From Massilia oculi (GTDB lineage: Bacteria; Pseudomonadota; Gammaproteobacteria; Burkholderiales; Burkholderiaceae_D), in assembly GCF_003143515.1 (NCBI RefSeq), contig NZ_CP029343.1, forward strand, positions 930,001 to 994,000: a stretch of 64,000 nt of DNA, in the 5' to 3' direction. Made by a program: the position numbers and the translations under genes. A model generated the notes under the pieces. That model saw nothing but the letters and a program-made list of their open reading frames with translations. It searched no databases and was not told the DNA's origin. Position 1 is the first letter of the stretch. Each line of letters starts with the position of its first letter. This document shows, one piece after another, positions 36,717 to 46,254 of this stretch.

Positions 36717-37556
36717 TCAGGCGGCGGCGCGCTGGCTCTGCAGGCGGAAGGCCTCGTCGATCCGTTCGCGCAGGGTGCGCGCGCCAAGGGGCTTGACGTA
36801 GTGGTCGTCGGCCACGCCGCTGGCGATCGCCGCCTCGATCTCGGTGAGGTCGGGCTGGCCGGACAGCATCAGGCGCACGGTCTTGGGATAACGCTCGGCG
36901 GCGCGCGCCAGCACTTCGGTGCCGCGCATGCCGGGCATGGCCTGGTCGCACAGGATCACCTCGACCGCTTCGTGGTCGAGCACCTCGAGCGCCTCTTCGC
37001 CCGAACAGGCGCTGAGCACGCGGTAGGGCTGGCCGACCAGCATGTCGTTGAGCACGCCCAGCATGAAGCGGTCGTCGTCGACCAGCAGCAGCGTGCGTTC
37101 TTCCGGCGCGGCGCCGGGCTTCGGCGCGGGTGCGGGCTGGGGCGCGGGCTGGGCTGCAGGGACGCTCGCGGCAGCCGGCGCAACTGCCGGCGCGGCGGCC
37201 AGGAAGGCTTCGAGCTCGGCGACGAAACTCTCCGGTTCGATCGGCTTGCTGATGTAGCCATCGAAGCCGGCGGCCAGCACCTTCTCGCGGTCGCCCGCCA
37301 TCGCCAGCGCGGTCACGGCCAGGATCGGGACGCCTGCAAGCTGCGGCTCGGTCTTGAGCGCGGCCAGCACCGCGAAGCCATCCATGCCGGGCAGGTTGAC
37401 GTCGCAGGCGATCAGGTCGGGACGCTCGCTGCGCGCGGCGGCCACGCCACGGGGGCCGTCGGCGGCCGACAGCGGCGTGTGGCCATAGGCGCCGAGCAGG
37501 AACGACATCAGCTCGATGTTCGCGGGGTTGTCTTCGATGATGAGGATACGGGCCAC
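36717..37556 (-). CDS. Response regulator with two receiver domains
   Basis: 279 residues made of two REC domains and no output domain. The first (residues 3-118) has the phosphorylatable Asp at 52 (CDVNLPGMDG) and Lys in YISKP; the second (about 153-279) has Asp204 (CDQAMPGMRG) with VKPLGARTL. A Pro/Ala linker (QPAPQPAPAPKP) joins them. It should act by protein contact. No histidine kinase is adjacent. The start is GTG 37556 with GGAG seven bases upstream; a longer open frame begins at 37607. Confidence 0.9.
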   Translation of the reverse strand: MARILIIEDNPANIELMSFLLGAYGHTPLSAADGPRGVAAARSERPDLIACDVNLPGMDGFAVLAALKTEPQLAGVPILAVTALAMAGDREKVLAAGFDGYISKPIEPESFVAELEAFLAAAPAVAPAAASVPAAQPAPQPAPAPKPGAAPEERTLLLVDDDRFMLGVLNDMLVGQPYRVLSACSGEEALEVLDHEAVEVILCDQAMPGMRGTEVLARAAERYPKTVRLMLSGQPDLTEIEAAIASGVADDHYVKPLGARTLRERIDEAFRLQSQRAAA

Positions 37557-37616
37557 GATGGCGCTCCGGAAATGCGATGTTGTCATCACTGTACCATGCA
37601 GCGGCATGGTCGTGAG

Positions 37617-38582
37617 TCAGTGATGATGGTGCGCTGCGGCAGGCGCCACACTGTCGCTGCGCAAGGCCTCGATCTCGCCCATCACCATGGCCAGCACGCG
37701 CGGGTTGCGGCCGAGCGCCACGTGGCCCACGCCGCCCAGCGCCAGGTTGCGCGCGCCCGGCAGTTCGCTCGAGGTCTGCGGCGCGATGATGTTGTCGTGG
37801 TGGCTGTAGATCGAGACGATCCGCGCGCGTACTTCGGGCGCTTCGCCGCCCGCGAGCGCGCTGAGCCACGCGCATTCGGGTCCGGCCACGCCCATGCGCC
37901 GCATCTGGCCCGCATTGATGCCGAGCCCGAAGGCGGCCAGGCAGGTGCCGTGGTGCGGCGTGCCAAGCGTGATCAGGCGCGCCACCCTCCGTGCGCCGTG
38001 GATGCGCATCCAGGCGCGCGCGGCCAGCCCGCCCATGCTGTGGGCGACCACGATCAGCTGCGCCGCGCCGGCCTGCGCGCACAGCCGCTCAGCCGCGTCC
38101 TCGATGCGCGCGGCATAGCCGTCGATGTCGCCGGTCAGCGGTTCCAGGTCGAGCGTGGCGTGGCTGATGCGCGCCGTGTCCAGCAGCGGCGCCAGGTGGG
38201 CCCAATAGCCGCTGTTGCAGCCGTAGCCGTGCACCAGCAGCACCGGCGCCGCCGCCGAACCGGAGTGGATGTGACTGCGCGCCCGCGCGCGCGGCATGTG
38301 CCAGGAGGTAGTCAGCATGCTGGTGCCGAACTCTTCCCAAGCCATTTTCAAGGCGGCGCCCGGTCCGATCCGGAATTCGGGCGGCGTCGGGCTGCCGGCG
38401 CGCGCCGCCAGCAGGAAGTTGTTGGCATTGATAAGCAGGCGCACCAGCGCCACGCTGCCCAGCCCCAGCGCGGCGGCCTGCCAGCCGTTCAGACCGAGCC
38501 AGCGCACCCCGGCCGCGCCGATGCCGAGCGCCGCCAGCACCTGCACCAGCAGGATCCATCGCAGCAGGGTGCGCGAGCTCAT
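37617..38582 (-). CDS. Alpha/beta hydrolase, lipase-like
   Basis: 321 residues with two N-terminal hydrophobic helices (about 6-28 and 35-55), so it may be membrane-anchored. The nucleophile elbow AHSMGG fits GxSxG-type lipases (AHSMG), and VLLVHGYGCNSGYW contains the oxyanion-hole HG. Thr/His-rich C-terminus (AAAHHHH). The start overlaps the stop of the upstream GMC dehydrogenase gene by four bases (ATGA), so it is the last gene of a three-gene operon. An esterase or lipase function fits; the substrate is unknown. Confidence 0.84.
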   Translation of the reverse strand: MSSRTLLRWILLVQVLAALGIGAAGVRWLGLNGWQAAALGLGSVALVRLLINANNFLLAARAGSPTPPEFRIGPGAALKMAWEEFGTSMLTTSWHMPRARARSHIHSGSAAAPVLLVHGYGCNSGYWAHLAPLLDTARISHATLDLEPLTGDIDGYAARIEDAAERLCAQAGAAQLIVVAHSMGGLAARAWMRIHGARRVARLITLGTPHHGTCLAAFGLGINAGQMRRMGVAGPECAWLSALAGGEAPEVRARIVSIYSHHDNIIAPQTSSELPGARNLALGGVGHVALGRNPRVLAMVMGEIEALRSDSVAPAAAHHHH

Positions 38583-40198
38583 GCCAGCGCCGCCGCCGGG
38601 CGGCCCGTCAGGTTCGCCGCCAGGCCGCTCGCCAGGCGCGCCGTGATGGCGTAGATGGTCAGCTGCGGATTGGCGCCGAGCGAGGTCGGGAACAGCGAGC
38701 CATCATGCACCGACACGTTCGCCAGTCCCCGGTAACGGCCGGCGGGATCGACCACGCCGCGGCGCTCGTCGCCGCTCATGGCGCAGCCGCCCATCGCATG
38801 GGCCGAGACCACACGCGTGACGTGGGCGCGCTGCGGCAGGGCCGCGATCTCGCGCCGCGCCTCGGCCCACGAACGGTAGCGCTGGGCCTTCTCGTGCGCC
38901 GGCTGCACGGTGCGGGCGCCGGCGGCGAACTGGATCTCGGCCATCGAGAGCAGCGCGCGCCGCGCCCCGTCCCACAGGTAGTCGTTCAGTTCGTAATCGA
39001 GCTCGCCGCTGCCGTCACTGCGCAGGCGCACGACGCCGCCCGGCGAGTCTTCATGGAAGCCGTCGCGCAGCAGGGCCAGCATGCCGCCCAGGTGGGCGAA
39101 GTCGCGCATCGCCGCCGCATGCTGTTCGCCGAAGCCGCTCATCATGGTGGCCGCCAGCAGCGGATGCACGGGTGGCGTCTCGAGCATATAGCCCATCGGG
39201 CCGTCGATCGGATCCTGCGACAGGAAGTGGTCGGAATACACGCTCTGCGGCGCACCGGCCCAGCCCTCGACCCGCTTCTCGTAAAAGGCGGCCGAGATCA
39301 GGGTCGGATGCAGGAAGGTGCGCATCCCGAGCTGCCCGCTGGGATCGGGCGCCTTCGAGCGCAGCAGCAGCGCCGGGGTGTTGATGGCGCCGCCGGCGAC
39401 CACGAAATGGCGCGCGCGCAGGCGCAGCTGACGCCCGCTCGGCAGCACGCCGTCCGCGCCGAGCGCGCTGCAGACCAGTTCCTCGGCCTGCTGGCCGCGC
39501 AGGCCCAGTCGTTCGGCGCGCGCCCGCGTAATGAGGGTGGCGCCATTGTCGAGCGCCGCCGGGATGCTGGTCACCAGCATCGACTGCTTGGCATTGGTCG
39601 GGCAACCCATGCCGCAGTAGCCCAGGTTCCAGCAACCCTGCACGTTGCGGCGGATGGCGGCGCTGGCAATGCCGAGTTTTGCCGCGCCGCGGCGCAGGAT
39701 GGCGTTGTTCTCGTTCGGACCGACCAGCCAGTCGACCACGCCGGTGCGGCGCTCGGCCATGGCGAACCATGGCGCCAGCTCGTCGTTCGATGCGAACGCC
39801 AGGCCGTGGTGGCGGCGCCACCAGTCCAGGGTCGGCTGCGGCGTGCGGAAGCTCGAGGTCCAGTTGACCGTGGTCGAGCCGCCGACGGCCCGGCCCTGCA
39901 GGATGTTGATCGCCTTGTCCGCCGTCTTGCGCGCGGCCGATTCCTGGTACAGCTGCGGGTAGGCGTCGGCCTCGCGCATCCGGAAATCGCGCGAGGATTT
40001 CAGGGGGCCCTCTTCCACCACGATCACCGACAGGCCGGACCTGGCCAGGATCTCGGCGCTGATGGCGCCGCCGGCGCCGCTGCCGACGATGACGACGTCG
40101 GCCTCCAGGGTGCGGTCGTGCTCGAGCGTCGAGGCGTCGATCGTGCGCCAACCGCGCTGGAGGCCGGCCTCGATCGGATTGGGAATGCGGGCCGTCAT
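38579..40198 (-). CDS. GMC-family FAD dehydrogenase with possible 3Fe-4S motif
   Basis: 539 residues. FAD-binding VIVGSGAGGA at residues 37-46, and a C-terminal GMC block with HAMGGCAMS and NPQLTIYA, which contribute the catalytic His/Asn. Cysteines 189, 195 and 199 (CWNLGYCGMGC) have the C-x5-C-x3-C spacing known from FAD-glucose dehydrogenases that carry a 3Fe-4S cluster between the flavin and the cytochrome. It is not Tat-exported itself; the small subunit encoded just upstream carries a Tat signal and would take it along. ATG 40198 overlaps the small-subunit stop. The substrate (sugar, sterol or alcohol) is not evident. Confidence 0.88.
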   Translation of the reverse strand: MTARIPNPIEAGLQRGWRTIDASTLEHDRTLEADVVIVGSGAGGAISAEILARSGLSVIVVEEGPLKSSRDFRMREADAYPQLYQESAARKTADKAINILQGRAVGGSTTVNWTSSFRTPQPTLDWWRRHHGLAFASNDELAPWFAMAERRTGVVDWLVGPNENNAILRRGAAKLGIASAAIRRNVQGCWNLGYCGMGCPTNAKQSMLVTSIPAALDNGATLITRARAERLGLRGQQAEELVCSALGADGVLPSGRQLRLRARHFVVAGGAINTPALLLRSKAPDPSGQLGMRTFLHPTLISAAFYEKRVEGWAGAPQSVYSDHFLSQDPIDGPMGYMLETPPVHPLLAATMMSGFGEQHAAAMRDFAHLGGMLALLRDGFHEDSPGGVVRLRSDGSGELDYELNDYLWDGARRALLSMAEIQFAAGARTVQPAHEKAQRYRSWAEARREIAALPQRAHVTRVVSAHAMGGCAMSGDERRGVVDPAGRYRGLANVSVHDGSLFPTSLGANPQLTIYAITARLASGLAANLTGRPAAALA

Positions 40199-40752
40199 GC
40201 CGGCACCCGTGGCGGTCCGGGATAGCCGATCGCCTCCCAGCTGGCCGGCTGGGCATACCAGGCGCCCAGCACCAGGTCGTGCAAGGCGCCGTAGGCGCTG
40301 CGCATCAGCTTGAGGCGGTGCACGCGCCACTCCTGGAGGAAGGCGCTGACGTGGGCCAGGTCGGCGCTCTCCCAGCCGGTCGGCACGCCGGTGAGCAGGC
40401 GCCGCGCCGGCCGCAGGGCCAGCAGGCCGAACAAATCCTGCACTTCTTCCTGCGTCGCCGGCGGCAGGCCGCGGATGGCGGCTTCGACGGCGTCGATGGC
40501 GTCGCCCAGCTGGCGCTGGCGGCGGCCCGGGTCGTGGGCCAGCGCGCCGTCCAGGATGGCCGGCGCGATCGCATGCAGGGCGGCGCGCGCCTCGCCGTCG
40601 AGCGCGAAACCATTCGGCGATTGCCGCTGCGTGGCGCGGTACCAGGCGCCGCCGGCGCCCAGCGCCAGCGCGGCCAGGCCGCCGACGGCCAGGAAGGTGC
40701 GGCGCGAGGTGCGGCGCAAGGTGCGGCCTGAGGTGTTGCGTGAATTCGCCAT
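40195..40752 (-). CDS. Tat-exported small subunit of a GMC dehydrogenase
   Basis: 185 residues with a twin-arginine signal (SRRTFLAVGGLAALALGAGG) and a small helical domain similar to gluconate 2-dehydrogenase subunit 3 (TLHAIAPAILDGALA-like and FGLLALRPARRLLTG blocks). In such enzymes this gamma subunit is needed for export and folding of the FAD subunit. Its stop overlaps the start of the GMC gene (ATGA). First gene of the operon with the GMC dehydrogenase and the hydrolase. Confidence 0.84.
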   Translation of the reverse strand: MANSRNTSGRTLRRTSRRTFLAVGGLAALALGAGGAWYRATQRQSPNGFALDGEARAALHAIAPAILDGALAHDPGRRQRQLGDAIDAVEAAIRGLPPATQEEVQDLFGLLALRPARRLLTGVPTGWESADLAHVSAFLQEWRVHRLKLMRSAYGALHDLVLGAWYAQPASWEAIGYPGPPRVPA

Positions 40753-40800
40753 GTCCCCTAGTGTACGCCATGCGGCCGTAGGGACAGGGTGAGATACGGC

Positions 40801-41580
40801 TCAGCGCGGCGGCCGTTCCTTCAGGATCGCGCTCGCGATGCCGCGCAGGATGTTGACTTCTTCGGTCTCCAGGCCGGTGCGCGCGAACAGGCGCTTCAGG
40901 CGCGGCATCAGCTTCCTGGGGTTGTCGGCGTTCAGGAAGCCGATCGCGACCAGCGCCTGTTCGAGGTGGGCATACATGCCGTCGACCTGGGTCATGCTCG
41001 CCGCCTCGCCGTGGAAGCCTACCCCACGCGCATCGATGCCGTCGCCCACCGCGGCCATGCGCGCCTCGTAGGCCAGCACCTGGGCCGCCTGCGACAGGTT
41101 GAGCGACGAATAATCCGGGTTGGCCGGGATGTTGATCAGGACGTTGCAGCTTTCGACGATTCCGTTCGGCAGGCCGACCCGCTCGTTGCCGAACACGATG
41201 GCCGGGCGCAGGTCCTGCTGGCTGCCGGCGTGGGCGGCGAAGGCGCGTGGGGTCCAGACCGGCGGCGAGAATTCACGCAGGCGGGCCGAGACGGCGGCGG
41301 CGAAGTTGCAGCCGTCCAGCGCCTGGTTGATGTCGGCGACGATGCGCGCCTGGCCCAGCACGTCGATGGCGCCGCTGGCGAAGGCCACCGCTTCCGGGTC
41401 GGTCAGCGGGTTCTCGCACTTGGGGGCGACCAGCACCAGGTCGCTGAAGCCCATGGTCTTCATGGCCCGCGCCACCGAGCCGACGTTGCCGGCGCGGCTG
41501 GTCTCGACCAGGACAAACCGAAGACGCTCGAAAAGCGGGAGGCGTTTGAAAAGAGAAGTGTCGGTTTGGGTCGGGTTCAT
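40801..41580 (-). CDS. trmJ: tRNA (cytidine/uridine-2'-O-)-methyltransferase TrmJ
   Basis: 259 residues of the SPOUT superfamily. The N-terminal part has VLVETSRAGNVGSVARAMK and LVLVAPKC; the deep-knot motif has AIVFGNERVGLPN and LNLSQAAQVLAYE. TrmJ methylates the ribose 2'-OH of tRNA position 32 using SAM. The C-terminal extension (about residues 200-259) is helical, as in TrmJ. The gene is divergent from suhB, with 173 bases between, as in many proteobacteria. Confidence 0.93.
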   Translation of the reverse strand: MNPTQTDTSLFKRLPLFERLRFVLVETSRAGNVGSVARAMKTMGFSDLVLVAPKCENPLTDPEAVAFASGAIDVLGQARIVADINQALDGCNFAAAVSARLREFSPPVWTPRAFAAHAGSQQDLRPAIVFGNERVGLPNGIVESCNVLINIPANPDYSSLNLSQAAQVLAYEARMAAVGDGIDARGVGFHGEAASMTQVDGMYAHLEQALVAIGFLNADNPRKLMPRLKRLFARTGLETEEVNILRGIASAILKERPPR

Positions 41581-41702
41581 TTACAATAGCGACCATCGCG
41601 CAGTGCGGACGGTTTTTTGTGATCACGGGAACAAGCCCACGATTGTAGCCGGTTCGGCACTGCCCTGCTCTTTAATCACTCTTCAATAGCTGATCGTTCA
41701 CG

Positions 41703-41741
41703 ACGCCCCAAGGTGCGTGAGTGGGCGTTCGCGTTTTTCAC
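41703..41741 (+). promoter_or_regulatory. Terminator-like leader hairpin before suhB
   Basis: ACGCCC (41703-41708) can pair with GGGCGT (41723-41728), followed by TCGCGTTTTTC, 15 bases before the suhB start. It looks like an intrinsic terminator in a leader, so an attenuator is possible, but no regulatory peptide or ligand domain is evident. Confidence 0.35.
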
Positions 41742-41753
41742 GGAAAAGCCTCC

Positions 41754-42542
41754 ATGCACCCAATGCTCAACACGGCCATCAAGGCCGCCCGCCGCGCCGC
41801 CACCGTCATCAACCGTGCGTCCTTCGACATCGATCGCATCGTCGTCTCTGAGAAGCAACACAACGATTTCGTCACCGACGTCGACCAGGCGGCGGAACAG
41901 GCGATCGTCGAAACCCTGCTCAAGGCCTATCCGACCCACGCCATCCTGGCGGAAGAGAGCGGCGCATCCGGCAACCTGAACGACGAGAGTGAATTCGTGT
42001 GGATCATCGACCCGATCGATGGCACCACCAACTTCCTGCACGGCTATCCCAATTACTGCATCTCGATCGCGCTCAAGCAACGCGGCGTGATCACCAACGG
42101 CCTGGTCTACGACCCGGTCCGCAACGACCTGTTCACCGCGACCAAGGGCGCCGGCGCCTACCTCAACGACAAGCGCATCCGCGTACGCGGCACCGAGCGC
42201 ATCGGCCGCGCCCTGCTGTCGGCCGGCCACGGTCCCGATCCACGCGCGCTGGCCGAATACCTGCGCATGTACGAAGTGGTCGCTTCGCGCAGCCACGGCG
42301 TGCGCAGCGGCGGCTCGGCGGCACTGGAACTGGCGAACGTCGCGGCCGGCCGCATCGACGGCTATTTCGAAAAAGGCCTGAAGGTCTGGGATATCGCGGC
42401 CGGCGCCCTGCTCGTGACCGAGGCGGGCGGCATCGTTGGCGAATTCAATGGCGAGTCCGAATACCTGAACAAAGGCGACGTGATCGCCGCCGGCCCGAAG
42501 GTTTTCGGCGCGCTGGTCCCGCTGCTTTCGCCTTTCGCGTAA
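41754..42542 (+). CDS. suhB: Inositol monophosphatase family protein (SuhB-like)
   Basis: 262 residues. Metal-binding motif 1 is WIIDPIDGTTNFLHG and motif 2 is KVWDIAAGALLVTEAGG. The EE metal ligands are in LAEESG. SuhB is a Mg-dependent phosphatase and in E. coli also a component of the ribosomal-RNA antitermination complex. ATG 41754 starts the conserved MHPMLNTAIKAAR; upstream MGVRVF is less likely. Divergent from trmJ. Confidence 0.92.
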   Translation: MHPMLNTAIKAARRAATVINRASFDIDRIVVSEKQHNDFVTDVDQAAEQAIVETLLKAYPTHAILAEESGASGNLNDESEFVWIIDPIDGTTNFLHGYPNYCISIALKQRGVITNGLVYDPVRNDLFTATKGAGAYLNDKRIRVRGTERIGRALLSAGHGPDPRALAEYLRMYEVVASRSHGVRSGGSAALELANVAAGRIDGYFEKGLKVWDIAAGALLVTEAGGIVGEFNGESEYLNKGDVIAAGPKVFGALVPLLSPFA

Positions 42543-42561
42543 AATACCGGTTGTTCTGGTC

Positions 42562-42606
42562 GGGCTACTGGCAGGCTGCGCTTGTCGGTAGCCCGTTCGC
42601 TTTTCC
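42562..42606 (+). terminator. Weak terminator after suhB
   Basis: GGGCTAC (42562-42568) pairs with GTAGCCC (42588-42594) across a 19-base loop, followed by GTTCGCTTTTCC. It lies 20 bases after the suhB stop and ahead of the helicase promoter. Confidence 0.45.
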
Positions 42607-42670
42607 AGGCGTCTTACAAAGCATTACATAGTAATGGCGCAAAAACTTTCTATCGTGAAACTAATTTCAC

Positions 42671-42676
42671 TATAAT
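42671..42676 (+). promoter_or_regulatory. -10 element TATAAT of the RhlE-type helicase gene
   Basis: Perfect TATAAT, 120 bases before the helicase start; the -35 region (TTTCTA or TTCTAT around 42647-42653) is weak. The resulting leader of about 113 nt ends with GGGCCGTTTTTTACTGAAAAAATCT, in which T6 and A6 around ACTG form a small hairpin right in front of the start codon. Confidence 0.5.
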
Positions 42677-42795
42677 CCTTGCTGGCCGCCTTGCGCGGCA
42701 GTGTCCGGGCAAGCGCTTGTTTGCGCGCCCGCATCAACCCGATTCCAGGACTTGCCGCCACTGTGGCGACGGGCCGTTTTTTACTGAAAAAATCT

Positions 42796-44157
<1,362 letters not shown>

Positions 44158-44274
44158 TTCCATCGAGGGTCAGCTATCGAGGGTCAGCGTTGAATTATTG
44201 GGAAAGATTGTCACACCGCCCAGTTCTCCGACTTTACCCTCGGCTTGTCTGCGTTAAGTTATTACCCAACAATT

Positions 44275-44336
44275 AGGGTCGGAGTCGAATTAAGTGACAA
44301 CTTTTAAATGTTGTCATTTAATTCGACTCCGACCCT
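44275..44336. repeat. 62-bp near-perfect palindrome
   Basis: Arms of 31 bases centred on TTTAAA at 44303-44308, with mismatches only at 44302/44309 and 44294/44317. The outer ends are AGGGTCGGAGTCGAATTAA and its complement. Confidence 0.85.
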
Positions 44337-44556
44337 CATTTATTTGTTCTCTCCCATCTATTGAATTGCCCGCTTACTGGGAATATCGATTCATCTCGTC
44401 AATTTTTCTGCCGCTTTTCATCAAAGCCTTACTCCTACGCTATTTTTGCCCCTCTAATTAATCAGGGTCAGCGTCGAATTATTGGCCAATAGCTATGATT
44501 AAACTTGGCAGCGGAAACGCGGCAAGGCACGCATTCCCTTAATCACTTACTCAGTA

Positions 44557-44623
44557 ATCAGGGTCAAAGTAGAATTGTTTGACAACTTCGAAAGTTATCA
44601 TTTAATTCTACTCTGACCCTGAT
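44557..44623. repeat. 67-bp imperfect palindrome related to the first
   Basis: Outer arms ATCAGGGTCAAAGTAGAATT and AATTCTACTCTGACCCTGAT pair with a few mismatches around TTCGAAAGTT. The core shares GGGTCnnAGTnGAATT and TTGACAAC with the first palindrome. Confidence 0.75.
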
Positions 44624-44729
44624 TGTAGGGTGGTGAGGGTGGATTACCAGGGGAATTGATAATTGGCAAGGTGGGGCGTTGGGGGTTTGGAAGAATGGGG
44701 TTTTAGGGCTGGCGGGCGGGAGGATCGTG

Positions 44730-45581
44730 ATGCTGCGTCGACTTGCGGTGGGGCTGGTGGTGGGGCTTGGCGTGCTGCTCGGCGGCTGCGCTTCGCAGGG
44801 GTCGGTCAGCTTGCAGGAGGTGCGCGAATTCGCGGATGCCTCGGCCAAGCTGGGCGGCTATGCGGAGTTGTCGCGGCGGTATCGCGACACCTACGAGCGC
44901 GAGCAGCCCTATCTGTCGCCGCAGGCCGAACGCATCGCGCGCGAGAACGATGTGCGGCGGCGCGCCGTGCATGACGACTTCGTCGCCATCCAGAAGACGC
45001 TGGTCCTGTATATGCAAACGCTCAGCCTGCTTGCGGGCGACGGTCGCTACGATTTGTCGGAGCGCATCGATGACCTTGGCAATGGGCTCAAGGCGAATGC
45101 GGAATCCGGCTTGCAGCAGCGGCATGTGGCGGCGTACACGGGGATGACCCGGCTGCTCACGCGCGTGATCGCCTCGGGTTACCAGAACCGCAGCGTCGAC
45201 ACCATGGTGCGTGACGGCGATGCGGATGTGCAGGTGCTGCTCGACGCCATGATCTCGCTCACCCGCCTCTATTACAAGACCAACGAGAATGAGAAGAAGA
45301 CCGTGCTCGGCATCTTCGATGTGGAGCTTCCGTTTTCCAACCGCAACACCGATCGCATGCTCGTCACCCTGGCCAAGGTGCACTACCTGAACAAGTCGAC
45401 CGAGTACAAGCTGATCGACCGCCGCTACGAGCTGGCCTTGCAAGGCTTGACCAAGGTGGCGCTCGGCCACCAGAAGATGCGCGAGAACATGAACAAGCTG
45501 ACGGGCGACGAGACGCGGCGCATGCTCGCCGGCTACGCCCGCGACCTGCGCATGATCCGCGATGGGCTGAACGGCGATTGA
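44730..45581 (+). CDS. Uncharacterised lipoprotein
   Basis: 283 residues. N-terminal lipobox LLGGC at residues 13-17, so the mature protein is lipid-anchored, probably to the outer membrane. The rest is strongly helical with charged heptad-like segments (ELSRRYRDTYEREQPYL, LYKTNENEKKTVLGIF-like region) and no known domain. GGGAGGA is seven bases before ATG 44730. Its stop overlaps the Shine-Dalgarno sequence (AGGAGG) of the next gene, so the two form an operon. It is the first gene after the REP-like cluster. Confidence 0.78.
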   Translation: MLRRLAVGLVVGLGVLLGGCASQGSVSLQEVREFADASAKLGGYAELSRRYRDTYEREQPYLSPQAERIARENDVRRRAVHDDFVAIQKTLVLYMQTLSLLAGDGRYDLSERIDDLGNGLKANAESGLQQRHVAAYTGMTRLLTRVIASGYQNRSVDTMVRDGDADVQVLLDAMISLTRLYYKTNENEKKTVLGIFDVELPFSNRNTDRMLVTLAKVHYLNKSTEYKLIDRRYELALQGLTKVALGHQKMRENMNKLTGDETRRMLAGYARDLRMIRDGLNGD

Positions 45582-45591
45582 GGAGGACGTC

Positions 45592-46209
45592 ATGCAGGAG
45601 CCATCACACGACAAGACCACCCCCTCGGATGCGGATGCCGCGCAGGATGGTGCAACTCCGCCCCAGGCCACCACTACCGCCAGCGCCCAGGCCGCTCCAA
45701 CCGCCAATGCCAAAGGCGACGCCATCAGGACCACTGACGGTGCTGGCGACCGCGGCGGCCTGTCCAGCATGCAGCAGGTGGTCGAACTGGCCGATGGCCT
45801 GTCGACGATCGCCGACCGCCTGCACGAACGCATCCTGCGCGAGATCCGCAGCTACGACGACCGCGGCGTCCCCGTCCCGGTGCAGGACGCCATGCGCCGC
45901 CTGCTGGACGATGAAATGGTGTTGCGCCAGCGCGCCAATACCTTGTATGCCGACGCCGCCGCCTTCGTCATCCAGGGCCTGGGCCAGCCGCAAAGCCGGC
46001 TCAATGCCCTCACCGCCGCCGCCGCCGAAAAAATCCGGCGCATCGGCGTGATCGGCGAAGTCACTGGTCTCGTCGGCGGCCTGCTGTCCCTGGCCGGCGC
46101 CGTCGCCGCCGGCCAGCCGACGCCGATCGTGCTGGCCATCGAGAAAATCCAGCTGCACAGCACCACCCTCGATGCGCTCACGCCGACGCCGCCGACGGCC
46201 GCGGCCTGA
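45592..46209 (+). CDS. Uncharacterised protein with Ala-rich N-terminus and one hydrophobic segment
   Basis: 205 residues. Residues 1-55 are low-complexity (Thr/Ala/Pro/Asp), 55-140 are helical (LADGLSTIADRLHERILREI), and about 150-185 holds GVIGEVTGLVGGLLSLAGAVAAG, a possible membrane or oligomerising segment. No family recognised. AGGAGG at 45581-45586 is five bases from the ATG and is formed by the end of the lipoprotein gene, so expression is linked to that lipoprotein. Confidence 0.72.
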   Translation: MQEPSHDKTTPSDADAAQDGATPPQATTTASAQAAPTANAKGDAIRTTDGAGDRGGLSSMQQVVELADGLSTIADRLHERILREIRSYDDRGVPVPVQDAMRRLLDDEMVLRQRANTLYADAAAFVIQGLGQPQSRLNALTAAAAEKIRRIGVIGEVTGLVGGLLSLAGAVAAGQPTPIVLAIEKIQLHSTTLDALTPTPPTAAA

Positions 46210-46254
46210 ACCGCGGATGCCGACCAGGTGGCCGCCGCATGGCGGCCCCTACCC

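Larger units (their letters stand above)
44158..44729. repeat. 572-bp AT-rich region with REP-like palindrome cluster
   Basis: No gene. At least six copies of a GGGTCrrmGTyGAATT core occur: 44168 (partial), 44181-44199, 44276-44291, the inverted 44319-44335, 44464-44482, and 44560-44576 with its inverted partner. Two pairs form large palindromes, 44275-44336 and 44557-44623. A 14-bp unit with ATCGAGGGTCAGC is tandemly duplicated at 44162-44187. GC is clearly lower than in the flanking genes. The pattern is that of REP/BIME-type elements mobilised by REP-associated tyrosine transposases; no such transposase is in this window. Confidence 0.75.

Noticed and set aside
44275..44336. The palindrome as the rhlE terminator
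   Set aside because: It is 118 bases past the stop, has no T-run in the right position, and shares its core with other copies in the same gap, which fits a repeat element better.
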